DNA of 15,616 bases from Prevotella sp. UBA3294 (GCA_002361535.1 DETG01000062.1:11817-27432); one strand, 5' to 3'. Positions 1-8,251 are shown, numbered from the stretch's first letter. Notes: generated by a model from the letters alone, not told the origin. A program made the numbers and translations.

Positions 1-260
1 ACTGGATGTATGCCAACTGTTCTACCACCGCCCAGCGCGGTGCGCTCGACTGGGCTCCCCGTTTCCATGATGCCATCAAGCCGGTGATGCAGCAGCTCTA
101 TGAGAGTGTGAAGAATGGAACAGAGGCTCAGATCTCCATCGATTCTAACTCTAAGCCCGACTACCGTGAGGGTCTGGAGAAGGAGCTGGAGGCTATGCGC
201 AACCAGGAGATGTGGCGTGCAGGTGCTGTGGTGCGCCAGCTGCGTCCGGAGAACAATTAA
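1..260 (+). CDS. ilvC: Ketol-acid reductoisomerase, C-terminal fragment
   Basis: This is the last ~86 codons of a gene that begins left of the window; the reading frame enters at base 3 and ends at TAA 258-260. Ketol-acid reductoisomerase uses NADPH and Mg2+ to convert acetolactate and acetohydroxybutyrate to the dihydroxy acids of valine, isoleucine and leucine synthesis in the cytoplasm. The visible part is the C-terminal helical knotted domain: YANCSTTAQRGALDW followed by a helix-rich stretch and the ending GAVVRQLRPENN, which I recognise from Bacteroidales IlvC. The NADPH-binding Rossmann domain is off the window, so completeness cannot be judged. Two hairpins follow directly, so this is probably the last gene of its transcript. 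Family assignment is confident although only the tail is visible. Confidence 0.9.
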   Translation, partial: WMYANCSTTAQRGALDWAPRFHDAIKPVMQQLYESVKNGTEAQISIDSNSKPDYREGLEKELEAMRNQEMWRAGAVVRQLRPENN

Positions 261-278
261 TGTGAAGATGATTTAATC

Positions 279-299
279 AATAGTAGAATACTATTTTTT
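279..299 (+). terminator. Intrinsic terminator 1 after ilvC
   Basis: A perfect 7-base stem (AATAGTA 279-285, TACTATT 289-295) with a GAA loop is followed by four more T (296-299). It lies 19 bases after the ilvC stop and fits a rho-independent terminator, though the stem is AT-rich and likely weak alone. Confidence 0.6.
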
Positions 300-312
300 A
301 ATAATTACGGGT

Positions 313-345
313 GGGAATCTGTTGTGTGACAGGTTCCCCCTTTTT
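313..345 (+). terminator. Intrinsic terminator 2 between convergent ilvC and recQ
   Basis: GGGAATCTG (313-321) pairs with CAGGTTCCC (330-338), 9 pairs including one G-U, with an 8-base loop, then CC and TTTTT (341-345). It reads as the stronger + strand terminator for ilvC. The same stem would also fold in the recQ transcript (stop at 349), but no good U-run follows it on the - strand, so bidirectional use is uncertain. Confidence 0.65.
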
Positions 346-348
346 GTA

Positions 349-2247
349 TTACAGGAAGATGAAACTGCCCTCCACATGAATCCGTTCCTCATGGATCAGA
401 TATTCCAAGGCATTGTCTATCAGGTCGGTGGCTTCTTGCAGCGTGTTCAGTTCCTGAATGTGATGACGTTTGTGATCACTGAGGAGGGAGAGAATGGCTC
501 GTTGTGCTTTCTCCCGTTTGTCATCAGCTAAATAATCCTCGCGATGGGCGATGCACACATCACATTGTCCGCAGTCTTTCGACTTTGTCTCACCGAAATA
601 ATCCAGCAGTTGTCTGCTTCGGCACACCCTGTCGTTGTTGGCGTAGCGGATAACGGAAGCGATACGCAGGGCGAACTGTTCCTTCCGCTCTTCATAGACG
701 TTGGAGGGAATGATCAGCCTTTCGGGATCTTCCCGTCGCTGCGTATAGGTGATGTGTGGCATCTTCCGCTGAGGAATGAAATGGAGGATATGCTTGTCGG
801 AGAGGTTCTTCAGGATCATATACACCTGCTGAGCCTGCAGTCCTGTCTGCTGTGCGATAAAGCTCTCGTTGATGTAACCGTAGTCGCTGAAGAGTCCTCC
901 GTAGTTCCTGAGCAGTGCGGTAATCACATTGTTCTCATTGGCCGTCAGAGAGTCCAGACGGTAGAAGTCGTTTCTGTCGATGAGGAAATGGACGCGTGCC
1001 TGACTCTCTTTCTCCTCACTGTAATCGAGATAGCCAGAGCGCATGAGAATCTTCAAGGCAGAGTCCACTTGTACGGGGAAATGCTTGAAGGTATGACAGA
1101 ATTGGTCGATGTTGAACTCAAAGGAGGCTCCGTTGCCGCTGCCCACACCGATCTGGTAGAAGTAGGCAAGATGCTCATATACCTTTCTGATATAGTCTTT
1201 CTCGGGATAGTTCTCGGAAATCCGTTTCCTGAGTTTCCGCTCATCGCTGTCGTTATAGAGAAGGACGGCATACGACTTTTTCCCGTCGCGTCCAGCTCGT
1301 CCCGCCTCTTGAAAGTAGGCTTCGAGAGAATCAGGACAGTCCATGTGGATGACCATTCGCACATCGGGCTTATCGATACCCATACCGAAAGCGTTGGTAG
1401 CCACCATTACCCGTACACGGTCATCGTGCCATTCATGTTGCCGCTCGTCTCTCACCACACTGTCTAATCCTGCATGATAGGCCAGTGCCGAGATACCGCT
1501 TTTTATTAGATACTCGGCTATCTCCTTGGTCTTTCGCCGGCTGCGCACATAAACGATGGCACATCCGTGTACGGCATTCAGGATATGGAGCATCTGCTGT
1601 TCCTTATCCATGGCGGTACGAACGATATAGGCAAGGTTCTTCCGCTCGTAGCTCATGCGGAAGACATTCTTCTCCTGGAAACAGAGACGTTCCTGGATAT
1701 CATCAATCACATTCGGTGTAGCCGTGGCTGTCAGCGCCAGTATCGGAACGTGTGGCTTCACTTTCCTGATCTCAGCAATCTGGAGATATGAAGGACGGAA
1801 GTCGTATCCCCACTGACTGATACAGTGGGCTTCATCCACGGTGATGAAGCTCACCTTCATGTGGCGTAACTTGACGAGGAAGAGGTCGGAGGCTAAACGC
1901 TCGGGGGATACATACAGGATTTTAATACCGCCGAAGATGCAGTTCTCTAATGTTGCCACGATCTCCTCGCGACTCATGCTGCTATAGATAGCAGCAGAGA
2001 GAATACCGATCCGGTGGAGGTGAGCCACCTGGTCTTTCATCAGCGCGATGAGGGGCGTGATGACGATGCACACCCCATCCATGGCAAGGGCCGGAACCTG
2101 AAAGGTGATGGATTTACCGCCACCCGTAGGCATCAGTCCTAACGTATCCTTTCCGGCACCGATACTCTCGATGATTTCCTGTTGAATACCCCGGAAATCA
2201 TCATAGTGCCAATAGTGTCGAAGAAGGCTCCTGTAGTCTTTTCCCAT
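349..2247 (-). CDS. recQ: RecQ-family ATP-dependent DNA helicase
   Basis: A 632-residue superfamily 2 helicase that unwinds DNA 3'-5' in recombinational repair and replication-fork restart. Helicase core: Walker A TGGGKS (41-46), DEAH (138-141) with the RecQ aromatic-loop region QWGYDFRPSY (145-154), TATAT (173-177), and motif VI QEAGRAGRDG (313-322). The four zinc ligands C542, C559, C562 and C565 match the CX16CX2CX2C spacing of E. coli RecQ. Unlike E. coli RecQ, about 220 residues lie between motif VI and the first zinc cysteine (roughly 50 in E. coli). They look like two winged-helix-like segments (about 355-410 and 440-500). Only ~67 residues follow the zinc site, and I see no clear HRDC domain. 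The ATG overlaps the recJ stop by one base (TGATG), indicating translational coupling and a repair operon. Other RecQ paralogues may exist in the genome, so the symbol marks the family. Confidence 0.93.
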   Translation of the reverse strand: MGKDYRSLLRHYWHYDDFRGIQQEIIESIGAGKDTLGLMPTGGGKSITFQVPALAMDGVCIVITPLIALMKDQVAHLHRIGILSAAIYSSMSREEIVATLENCIFGGIKILYVSPERLASDLFLVKLRHMKVSFITVDEAHCISQWGYDFRPSYLQIAEIRKVKPHVPILALTATATPNVIDDIQERLCFQEKNVFRMSYERKNLAYIVRTAMDKEQQMLHILNAVHGCAIVYVRSRRKTKEIAEYLIKSGISALAYHAGLDSVVRDERQHEWHDDRVRVMVATNAFGMGIDKPDVRMVIHMDCPDSLEAYFQEAGRAGRDGKKSYAVLLYNDSDERKLRKRISENYPEKDYIRKVYEHLAYFYQIGVGSGNGASFEFNIDQFCHTFKHFPVQVDSALKILMRSGYLDYSEEKESQARVHFLIDRNDFYRLDSLTANENNVITALLRNYGGLFSDYGYINESFIAQQTGLQAQQVYMILKNLSDKHILHFIPQRKMPHITYTQRREDPERLIIPSNVYEERKEQFALRIASVIRYANNDRVCRSRQLLDYFGETKSKDCGQCDVCIAHREDYLADDKREKAQRAILSLLSDHKRHHIQELNTLQEATDLIDNALEYLIHEERIHVEGSFIFL

Positions 2248-3977
2248 CAGTCCTCTTCTACCTCCGCAGGGCGGATGTCCTCGATCTGCAGCTGCACATC
2301 GTTATGCTTGTAGATATTATCCTCGATGGTGTAGGCAATGTCGAAGCTGCGCTTGCTCTTGATATAACGGGCCGATCCGCTTTGTCCGAAGGCGATGCCG
2401 TTCATCACGTTGTTGGATTTGGAATCGACAAGTTCCAGCTTGATGTGCTCCTGCTCGCGTCCCACCACCTTACTGGTACCGAAGTCATATACGTCGATGG
2501 TGCTGAACAGCGGTTTCTGGTTGGCTGGTCCGAAGGGACCGAAGCGTTTCAGGTCGTTGTGCAGCTTCCGTGTGATATCCTTGAAGTCGATCTGTGCATC
2601 GATATCGAGGATGGCCTCGATCTGTTCTGGTTGGATATGCTCCTCTACATACTTCTGGAAACGGCGGCGGAACTCGGGAACGTCTTTCCATAGCAAGGTG
2701 AGACCGGCGGCATAAGTATGTCCTCCGAAATTGAGCAACAGATCGCGACAGCTCTTGATGGCGGAATAGACATCGAAGCCAGTGACGCTGCGTGCCGATC
2801 CTGTGGCATAGATATCATCGCGTGTCAATACGACGGTAGGACGGATATAGATTTCTGTGAGCCGGGAAGCCACGATGCCAATCACCCCTTTTTTCCAGTT
2901 CTCATCGTATAGCACGATGCTGGAGTGACGCTTCTGACTCTCGATGCGTGCCACAATTTGGTTCGCCTCTTCGGTCATCTGCTTGTCGATGTCCTTCCTT
3001 TGCTCATTATACTGGTTGATGTGCTTGGCCTTCTTCAAGGCAATGCCGAAATCTTTCTCCACCAGCAGGTCAACCGACTCCTTGCCGTTCTCCATACGAC
3101 CGGAGGCATTGATACGCGGACCAATCTTGAATACGATATCACTCATCGAGATGTCCCTGCCGTTCAGTCCGCAAATATCGATAATGGCTTTCAGTCCGAT
3201 ATTCGGGTTTTGGTTCAGCTGTTTCAGACCATGGAAGGCTAAGATACGGTTCTCGTCGGTGACAGGAACGATATCGGCAGCAATGGCCACAGCCACGAAG
3301 TCGAGTAGGGGAATCAGGTTCGAGAAGGGAATACCGTTGTTCTTGGCGAAGGCTTGCATGAACTTAAATCCTACCCCGCATCCACAAAGGTGTTTGAAGG
3401 GGAATGAGTCATCCTCACGTTTCGGATTGAGAATCGCCACTGCAGGCGGCATCACCTCATCGGGCACGTGATGGTCACAGATGATAAAGTCGATGCCTAA
3501 GCTCTTGGCATAGGCAATCTCATCAATGGCTTTAATGCCGCAATCGAGGATAATGATCAGTTTCACACCCGTCTCATGAGCAAAATCTATTCCTTTCTTG
3601 CTGACACCATATCCCTCATCATAACGGTCAGGGATATAATAGTCAACATTTGAATAGAACTGCTGCAGAAACTTATACACCAATGCTACTGCGGTGCATC
3701 CATCTACATCGTAGTCACCATATACCAATATCCGTTCTTTACGTCCCATGGCATCATTTAAACGATCCACCGCAATATCCATATCCTTCATCAGGAACGG
3801 ATTGATGAGATCGTTTAGTTGTGGACGGAAGAAACGTTTGGCGGCTGATTCGGTTGTAATGCCGCGCCTGATGAGGATCTGTGCCAATATCGGACTGATA
3901 CTCATCTTGTTGCCTAAAGCCTCAGCTGCCTTCTTTTCTTCTGGTGATGGTGATTGATAATTCCATTTAAAATGCAT
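2247..3977 (-). CDS. recJ: Single-stranded-DNA-specific 5'-3' exonuclease RecJ
   Basis: 576 residues, the usual length. RecJ degrades single-stranded DNA 5'-3' in RecF-pathway recombination, mismatch repair and base-excision repair. DHH-phosphoesterase motifs are all present: DYDVDG (88-93), the acidic LDCG (144-147), DHH (168-170) and a conserved Asp in AIAADIVPV (231-239), which together bind two Mn2+/Mg2+ ions. GPRINASGRM (286-295) closes the DHH domain, and the DHHA1 nucleic-acid domain carries GGHTYAAGL (418-426). The ~100-residue C-terminal tail is consistent with the OB-like domain. The start MHFKWNYQ is typical of Bacteroidales RecJ. It is the first gene of a two-gene operon with recQ, the classic RecJ/RecQ resection pair, with a TAnnTTTG box ~65 bases upstream. 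Confidence 0.96.
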   Translation of the reverse strand: MHFKWNYQSPSPEEKKAAEALGNKMSISPILAQILIRRGITTESAAKRFFRPQLNDLINPFLMKDMDIAVDRLNDAMGRKERILVYGDYDVDGCTAVALVYKFLQQFYSNVDYYIPDRYDEGYGVSKKGIDFAHETGVKLIIILDCGIKAIDEIAYAKSLGIDFIICDHHVPDEVMPPAVAILNPKREDDSFPFKHLCGCGVGFKFMQAFAKNNGIPFSNLIPLLDFVAVAIAADIVPVTDENRILAFHGLKQLNQNPNIGLKAIIDICGLNGRDISMSDIVFKIGPRINASGRMENGKESVDLLVEKDFGIALKKAKHINQYNEQRKDIDKQMTEEANQIVARIESQKRHSSIVLYDENWKKGVIGIVASRLTEIYIRPTVVLTRDDIYATGSARSVTGFDVYSAIKSCRDLLLNFGGHTYAAGLTLLWKDVPEFRRRFQKYVEEHIQPEQIEAILDIDAQIDFKDITRKLHNDLKRFGPFGPANQKPLFSTIDVYDFGTSKVVGREQEHIKLELVDSKSNNVMNGIAFGQSGSARYIKSKRSFDIAYTIEDNIYKHNDVQLQIEDIRPAEVEED

Positions 3978-4041
3978 TTATATTGTTTTTATTTTCTTTC
4001 TCGATGTAGGCAGATTAATCCATAATACAATAATCCGCGGT

Positions 4042-4049
4042 CAAAGATA
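4042..4049 (-). promoter_or_regulatory. Probable -7 promoter box for recJ-recQ
   Basis: TATCTTTG on the - strand fits the Bacteroidetes -7 consensus TAnnTTTG. I see no TTTG box 19-21 bases upstream. The predicted leader is about 55-60 bases with an A-rich stretch before the recJ ATG. The match alone has limited weight because the motif is short. Confidence 0.5.
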
Positions 4050-4107
4050 GTAAATAAAAACGAGAATAAAGACATTTTTACAAACTTTTAGAATAAAAAG
4101 AGAAAAA

Positions 4108-4374
4108 CTGAGAAGTGAGAACTGAGAAGTGAGAACTGAGAGGTATGATATGCTTCAAGACTTGGCATTAGTGCTTAGCCTTAATGCTTGGCATTAGTAC
4201 TTGGCATTAGTGCTTAGCCTTAGTGCTTTGCCTTAGTGCTTGGCATTAGTGCTTTGCCTTAGTGCTTGGCATTAGTACTTGGCATTAGTGCTTAGCCTTG
4301 GTGCTTAGCCTTAGTGGTAATCATACCTCTCAGTTCTCACTTCTCAGTTCTCAGTTTTCTCACTTCTCACTTCT
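4108..4374. repeat. Composite repeat: inverted heptamer arms enclosing a 13-mer array
   Basis: The pepC-recJ gap is filled by one organised structure. The left arm is five 7-base units, CTGAGAA/GTGAGAA alternating (4108-4142). The right arm is the same heptamer in reverse orientation, up to the pepC stop codon. Arms 4116-4149 and 4320-4353 are perfect 34-base reverse complements. The 170-base loop between them is almost wholly the 13-base array annotated separately. In a pepC transcript (- strand) the arms would form a long hairpin, and the sequence after the stem is U-rich (TTTTTCTCTTTTT), so it could act as an oversized terminator. Whether it is a mobile unit or a locally grown minisatellite cannot be told from one copy. 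Confidence 0.85.
4162..4317. repeat. Tandem array, twelve 13-bp units
   Basis: Twelve contiguous 13-base units occupy 156 bases with no insertion or deletion. Two main types alternate irregularly: TTGGCATTAGTGC and TTAGCCTTAGTGC (a variant starts TTTGCC). Units 3-5 (from 4188) and 9-11 (from 4266) show the same order of variants, suggesting duplication of a larger 78-base block. It is not a CRISPR array because there are no spacers, and 13 is not a multiple of three, so a coding role is unlikely. Confidence 0.92.
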
Positions 4375-4375
4375 C

Positions 4376-5578
4376 TCATATACCTAACTTTTTCCTGATA
4401 TCCTTCGGGATGGCATTCTTGTTCACCATGAAGTCCATGGTGTTGGCGGCAATGAAGGTCTTGGTCATATACCAGATACCTTTATAGTCACCGCTCTCGC
4501 CCCATGAGTTCTTCACCATATAGTATTCCTTACCATTCTGGTCCTTGGCAATACCATAGATCAGCATACCATGGTCGTCGGTGAGCTCCCAGTTGTCGTA
4601 ACGTATCTGACGCATCTCTTGTGTGGGAACGATCTCGGGAACCTTACAGCCTAAGGAGTCGAGCAGACTGGCTTTCTTCGTAGCTGTGAGTTTCAGCCAG
4701 CGTGCCATGTCACTGCCGGCAAGACTCTCCGTTGCCTTGGTGTCGATGGCGTAAGCCAGACCCTGACGGGTGAAGCCTTCTTCCGATACATCACCGCCCC
4801 AGGCAATGGTGTAACCCTCTTTCACGGCATTGTCGATGACACGCATCATCTCATCCATCGGAAGGTTCCAGCTCAGTGGGTTGCGCCAGTTGTCCTGAAC
4901 TTCCACGGCAAAGCGTGTATAGAACGGATGGTGGGTGTAGCTGGTAATTGTCACGTAGTCATCGAAGTTCAGACCGAGGCTGGCAGCGAACGACTGCGGG
5001 GTGTATTTCTTTCCCTCGTAGGTAAATTCCTCGGGACATTTGCCAAGGTAGGCATCGAGGATTCCCTGCAGACCCACTTTCCACTGTCCGCTGATCTTCT
5101 TGGCTTTGTTTCTGGCAATGGCATCCACGTAGGGTTCCATCAGAGAGAAGAACTCATTGAAATTGTTCAGAGAGTCACCATACAGACTACCTGGGAAGGG
5201 CATAGCCTCCTCGGGGCAGATGCCGTAGTTCTGCAGACAGAAGAGGGGATCGTAGGCACTGCCACCCTGAGAGAACTGGCAGTCACCATGCAGGCGCACC
5301 ACCTGAATGGCACGGTCCATATAGGTCTTGTTGGCCACGAAGCTCTCGCAGAGATCGTAGGTCTTACCTGTCTTCTTGAGAATCTCTGCCTCGAAGTACG
5401 ACAGGGTAGAGTAGTCCCAGCAAGTACCGCTGCGGTTTTGGTCTTTGATACTGGTGATTTTGTTTTCTTTGATCACAGTGAACACAGGTTTGTTAGGATT
5501 CTCTTTCTTCTCCTTGTCCTGTGCCATGGCGCCAGTGGCGATCAATGCCACTAATGCTAATGATAAAAATCTTTTCAT
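4376..5578 (-). CDS. Exported C1-family cysteine peptidase (aminopeptidase C / bleomycin hydrolase-like)
   Basis: A 400-residue papain-fold peptidase. An N-terminal signal peptide (1-19, hydrophobic LALVALIATGAMA ending before Q20) predicts export to the periplasm. The catalytic set is complete: oxyanion-hole Q47 and nucleophile C53 in QNRSGTCWDYS (47-57), His336 in DDHGMLIYG (334-342) and Asn357 in VKNSWG (355-360). This order and the large insert between Cys and His fit the C1B (PepC/bleomycin hydrolase) branch, which trims amino acids from peptide N-termini. Most characterised PepC proteins are cytoplasmic hexamers, so export is a difference common to Bacteroidales forms as I recall. The start is 29 bases after the pepP stop, so the two peptidases probably share a transcript. 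The stop codon TGA is the first heptamer of the adjoining repeat. The exact substrate is not deducible. Confidence 0.9.
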   Translation of the reverse strand: MKRFLSLALVALIATGAMAQDKEKKENPNKPVFTVIKENKITSIKDQNRSGTCWDYSTLSYFEAEILKKTGKTYDLCESFVANKTYMDRAIQVVRLHGDCQFSQGGSAYDPLFCLQNYGICPEEAMPFPGSLYGDSLNNFNEFFSLMEPYVDAIARNKAKKISGQWKVGLQGILDAYLGKCPEEFTYEGKKYTPQSFAASLGLNFDDYVTITSYTHHPFYTRFAVEVQDNWRNPLSWNLPMDEMMRVIDNAVKEGYTIAWGGDVSEEGFTRQGLAYAIDTKATESLAGSDMARWLKLTATKKASLLDSLGCKVPEIVPTQEMRQIRYDNWELTDDHGMLIYGIAKDQNGKEYYMVKNSWGESGDYKGIWYMTKTFIAANTMDFMVNKNAIPKDIRKKLGI

Positions 5579-5607
5579 AAAAATATAGTTTGTAATTAGT
5601 TTGTCAC

Positions 5608-6993
5608 TTAAACGGATTGTGCCATGAAGGCTTCTATATCCTTGGGGTGATAGGGGATGCGCTCTTCTCCGAGGAAACGGCAGCCGTCTTTAGTAATCAG
5701 GATGTCGTCCTCGATACGAATACCGCCGAAGTCCTTGTAGGTCTCTAACAGCTCGTAGTTGATGAAGTCCTTATGCAAGCCCTGGGCGCGCCAGTCATCG
5801 ATCAAGGCGGGAATGAAATAGATGCCCGGCTCGTCGGTCATCACGAAGCCCTCCTGCAATCGTTTTCCGCAGCGCAGGGCGTTGGTGCCGAACTGTGTGC
5901 TGGGTTGTATCTCGTCGTCGAATCCAACGTAGTTCTGTCCAAGTCCTTCCATGTCGTGTACATCCATACCCATCATGTGTCCTAAGCCATGGGGCAGGAA
6001 CATGGCATGGGCACCGGCCTGTACGGCTTCCTCGGTGTCACCTTTCATCAGTCCGATTTCCTTCAGCTTGTCGGTCATCAGCCGGCAAACATTCATGTGC
6101 ACGTCATACCAGAGGACACCGGGCTTTGCCACCTCTAATGCGTAGTCGTGACAGGCTTCCACAATACTGTATATCTCCAACTGCCGCTGGGTGAATTTTC
6201 CGTTTACCGGGAAGGTGCGGGTATTGTCGGAACAGTAGTTCTCGGCGTTCTCTGCTCCCGCATCGCACAGTGCCAGTCGTCCCTCCTCCAACAGTCTGTA
6301 TGAAGGGTTACCGTGCATGATCTCCCCATGCTGTGTGAAGATGGTGGCGAAACTCTCGTGTTCTCCTAAGGAGTGAGCCATGCCGTCCACCTGTCCGCCG
6401 ATGTATTTCTCGGAAACACCCGGACGGGTCAGTCGTATGGCATGGGTGTGCATCTGGTAGCCGATGGCACAGGCCTTCTCGATTTCCGCAATCTCTATGT
6501 CACTCTTGCACTGGCGCATCTTCACCACGGCTTTGATCAGCTCCTCACTGGCAGCTGCTTTCTGCTGGTCGGGGTGAATGCCGAGGAGATCCATGATCTG
6601 GATCTTCGTGTCAAAGCGGTAAGGGGGAAGGAAATGAACCTGTCGCCCTTTGACGATGTTGGTAAGATCCTTCATCGGGGCGGTGTTCGCAATACCGACC
6701 TGAGCAGCTAAGTCGCTCACGCTGTCAACGCTTCCATACCACACGATGTCCTCGATGTCGATATCGTCACCGATGAGTATCTCGCGGTCGTTGTCAATGT
6801 CGATCACGCCCACTAATCCGTCCCTTCGCTGTCCGAAATAGTACAGGAATGATGAGTCCTGACGGAAAGGATAGTATCCGTTGTTCGGGTAGTTGCAGGG
6901 GGACTCGTTGTTCCCAAAGATGACGATGAGGCCGCTCTTCACCAGTTTCTTGAGTTCGGCGCGGCGGCTTACATATACTTCTTGATTAAACAT
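5608..6993 (-). CDS. pepP: Xaa-Pro aminopeptidase, M24B family
   Basis: A 461-residue pita-bread metallopeptidase that removes the N-terminal residue from peptides with proline at position 2. An N-terminal creatinase-like domain (1 to ~155) precedes the catalytic domain. The two-metal ligands by alignment with E. coli PepP are D244 and D256 (in CDAG and CSDNTRTF), H339 (PHGLGHMMGMDVHD 334-347), E388 (TDEPGIY) and E428 (IRIEDD). All are present, so it should be active. There is no signal peptide, so it is cytosolic, while the next gene encodes an exported peptidase. The pair suggests co-ordinated use of peptides in different compartments. A possible TAnnTTTG box lies just beyond the DUF805 stop. 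Confidence 0.94.
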   Translation of the reverse strand: MFNQEVYVSRRAELKKLVKSGLIVIFGNNESPCNYPNNGYYPFRQDSSFLYYFGQRRDGLVGVIDIDNDREILIGDDIDIEDIVWYGSVDSVSDLAAQVGIANTAPMKDLTNIVKGRQVHFLPPYRFDTKIQIMDLLGIHPDQQKAAASEELIKAVVKMRQCKSDIEIAEIEKACAIGYQMHTHAIRLTRPGVSEKYIGGQVDGMAHSLGEHESFATIFTQHGEIMHGNPSYRLLEEGRLALCDAGAENAENYCSDNTRTFPVNGKFTQRQLEIYSIVEACHDYALEVAKPGVLWYDVHMNVCRLMTDKLKEIGLMKGDTEEAVQAGAHAMFLPHGLGHMMGMDVHDMEGLGQNYVGFDDEIQPSTQFGTNALRCGKRLQEGFVMTDEPGIYFIPALIDDWRAQGLHKDFINYELLETYKDFGGIRIEDDILITKDGCRFLGEERIPYHPKDIEAFMAQSV

Positions 6994-7024
6994 AGTTACC
7001 TTAATTATAATGAATACACTACTT

Positions 7025-7032
7025 CAAACATA
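7025..7032 (-). promoter_or_regulatory. Possible -7 box for the peptidase operon
   Basis: TATGTTTG on the - strand fits TAnnTTTG and lies 31 bases before the pepP ATG, just downstream of the DUF805 stop. No TTTG is seen at the expected upstream spacing, so this is tentative. If real, the peptidase pair is transcribed apart from trmD-DUF805. Confidence 0.35.
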
Positions 7033-7035
7033 TGG

Positions 7036-7545
7036 TTACTCCACATACTTCGGTGACTCACCGTATTTGTTGAACTCAACCTTACTGTCCTGTAACAGGA
7101 ATACCAGAAGAATGATGCTGAGTACAAAGGAGGCCAGTCCGAAGATGAGTGCCAAGGGATTGGTGAATACTTCTGTCAGGCTGCTTAAGATCTGTGAGAG
7201 ATCCGGCTCCGAGCCGTCAGCTATTCCGATGAACTCCTTGAACAGGGATCCCATCAGGATCGCTGAATAGATGCCGCCGACAATCATACTGGCTCCACAC
7301 CACCATCCACTGTGACCGCTATCGTGAAGACGCCGGAAGATGAGGGGGATCATCAGCAGGTTGAGTACCAGTGCGGCAAGACTCCCGAAGATGGGGATGA
7401 TGTTTAACACATAGTTGGCAATGAATACGACCAAAGCGCACCACCAAAACTCGGAACGGCGGGAACGGCCATTGAATTGTGTCAACTTACCTCTGGCTTC
7501 TGCCAAGGCCTCTTTAAATGTCAATTGTGGTTTTGCTGTCATCAT
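7036..7545 (-). CDS. DUF805 family inner-membrane protein
   Basis: 169 residues with the hallmarks of DUF805: FNGRSRRSEFWW (24-35) at the membrane entry, RRLHDSGHSGWW (71-82) between helices, and a polar C-terminal tail (DSKVEFNKYGESPKY, 153-167) after the last helix. Hydrophobic segments at about 36-52, 54-70, 83-100 and 130-152 suggest four membrane passes. The family's function is not established; it is a small integral membrane protein. It starts 15 bases after the trmD stop and is probably co-transcribed with it, but no functional link to tRNA modification is evident. Two adjacent ATG codons (MM) begin the protein; either could be used. Confidence 0.88.
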   Translation of the reverse strand: MMTAKPQLTFKEALAEARGKLTQFNGRSRRSEFWWCALVVFIANYVLNIIPIFGSLAALVLNLLMIPLIFRRLHDSGHSGWWCGASMIVGGIYSAILMGSLFKEFIGIADGSEPDLSQILSSLTEVFTNPLALIFGLASFVLSIILLVFLLQDSKVEFNKYGESPKYVE

Positions 7546-7560
7546 GTATATGTTTAAAAG

Positions 7561-8235
7561 TTATTTCAATAAATCCGGACGTAGCCTGCGAGTGCGCTCC
7601 ATGGCTTGTTCCATCTCCCATTCCTTGATCTTCGCCTCATGGCCGCTCAGCAGGATGTCGGGGACACGCCATCCTTTGTATTCGGCAGGACGCGTATAGA
7701 TCGGGGCGGCTAACAGATCGTCTTGAAAACAGTCGGAGAGGGCACTCTGCTCATCGCCCACCACACCGGGGATTATCCTCACAATGGCATCGGCCATCAC
7801 TGCTGCCGCCAGTTCTCCTCCTGTCAGCACATAGTCACCGATGGAGATCTCACGGGTGATCAGGTGGTCGCGCACCCTTTGGTCGATTCCCTTATAGTGT
7901 CCGCACAGAATGATCAGGTTCTCTTTCAGAGAAAGGTCGTTGGCTACATGCTGGTTGAACTGCTCTCCATCGGGTGATGTGAAGATCACCTCATCATATT
8001 CCCGCTCTTCTTTCAAGGCGGAGATACAACGGTCGATGGGCTCGATCTGCATCACCATACCGGCAAAGCCGCCATAGGGATAATCATCCACGCGGCGCCA
8101 TTTGTCTTTCGTATAGTCGCGCAGGTTATGCAGATGGATCTCTGCAAGTCCTTTCTTCTGTGCCCTTGCCAGGATGGATTCGTGGACAAAGCCTTCGATC
8201 ATCTCCGGCAGTACGGTTATGATGTCTATTCTCAT
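7561..8235 (-). CDS. trmD: tRNA (guanine37-N1)-methyltransferase TrmD
   Basis: 224 residues, close to the usual ~225-255. TrmD uses S-adenosylmethionine to make m1G37 next to the anticodon, which prevents +1 frameshifting; it is a cytoplasmic trefoil-knot (SPOUT) dimer. Family hallmarks are [12 protein letters not shown] at the N-terminus, [11 protein letters not shown] (53-62), the knot segments [13 protein letters not shown] (108-120) and [15 protein letters not shown] (130-144), and the C-terminal substrate region with [16 protein letters not shown]. The start is fixed by the conserved MRIDI opening. It lies outside the common rpsP-rimM-trmD-rplS arrangement here, paired instead with DUF805. 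A TAACTTTG box sits only 8 bases before the ATG, so the mRNA leader is very short. Confidence 0.97.
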   Translation of the reverse strand: MRIDIITVLPEMIEGFVHESILARAQKKGLAEIHLHNLRDYTKDKWRRVDDYPYGGFAGMVMQIEPIDRCISALKEEREYDEVIFTSPDGEQFNQHVANDLSLKENLIILCGHYKGIDQRVRDHLITREISIGDYVLTGGELAAAVMADAIVRIIPGVVGDEQSALSDCFQDDLLAAPIYTRPAEYKGWRVPDILLSGHEAKIKEWEMEQAMERTRRLRPDLLK

Positions 8236-8243
8236 ATTGGCTA

Positions 8244-8251
8244 CAAAGTTA
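8244..8251 (-). promoter_or_regulatory. -7 promoter box of trmD
   Basis: TAACTTTG on the - strand is an exact TAnnTTTG match, ending 8 bases before the trmD ATG (8235). With transcription normally starting a few bases past this box, the leader would be only a handful of bases. No TTTG was seen ~20 bases upstream. Confidence 0.55.

Noticed and set aside
544..1467. 307-residue open frame on the + strand opposite recQ
   Set aside because: It is entirely antisense to the strongly supported recQ gene and shows no recognisable domain; a shadow frame in a GC-moderate gene.
4162..4317. 13-mer array as a CRISPR
   Set aside because: Units are contiguous with no spacers, too short, and no cas genes are nearby.
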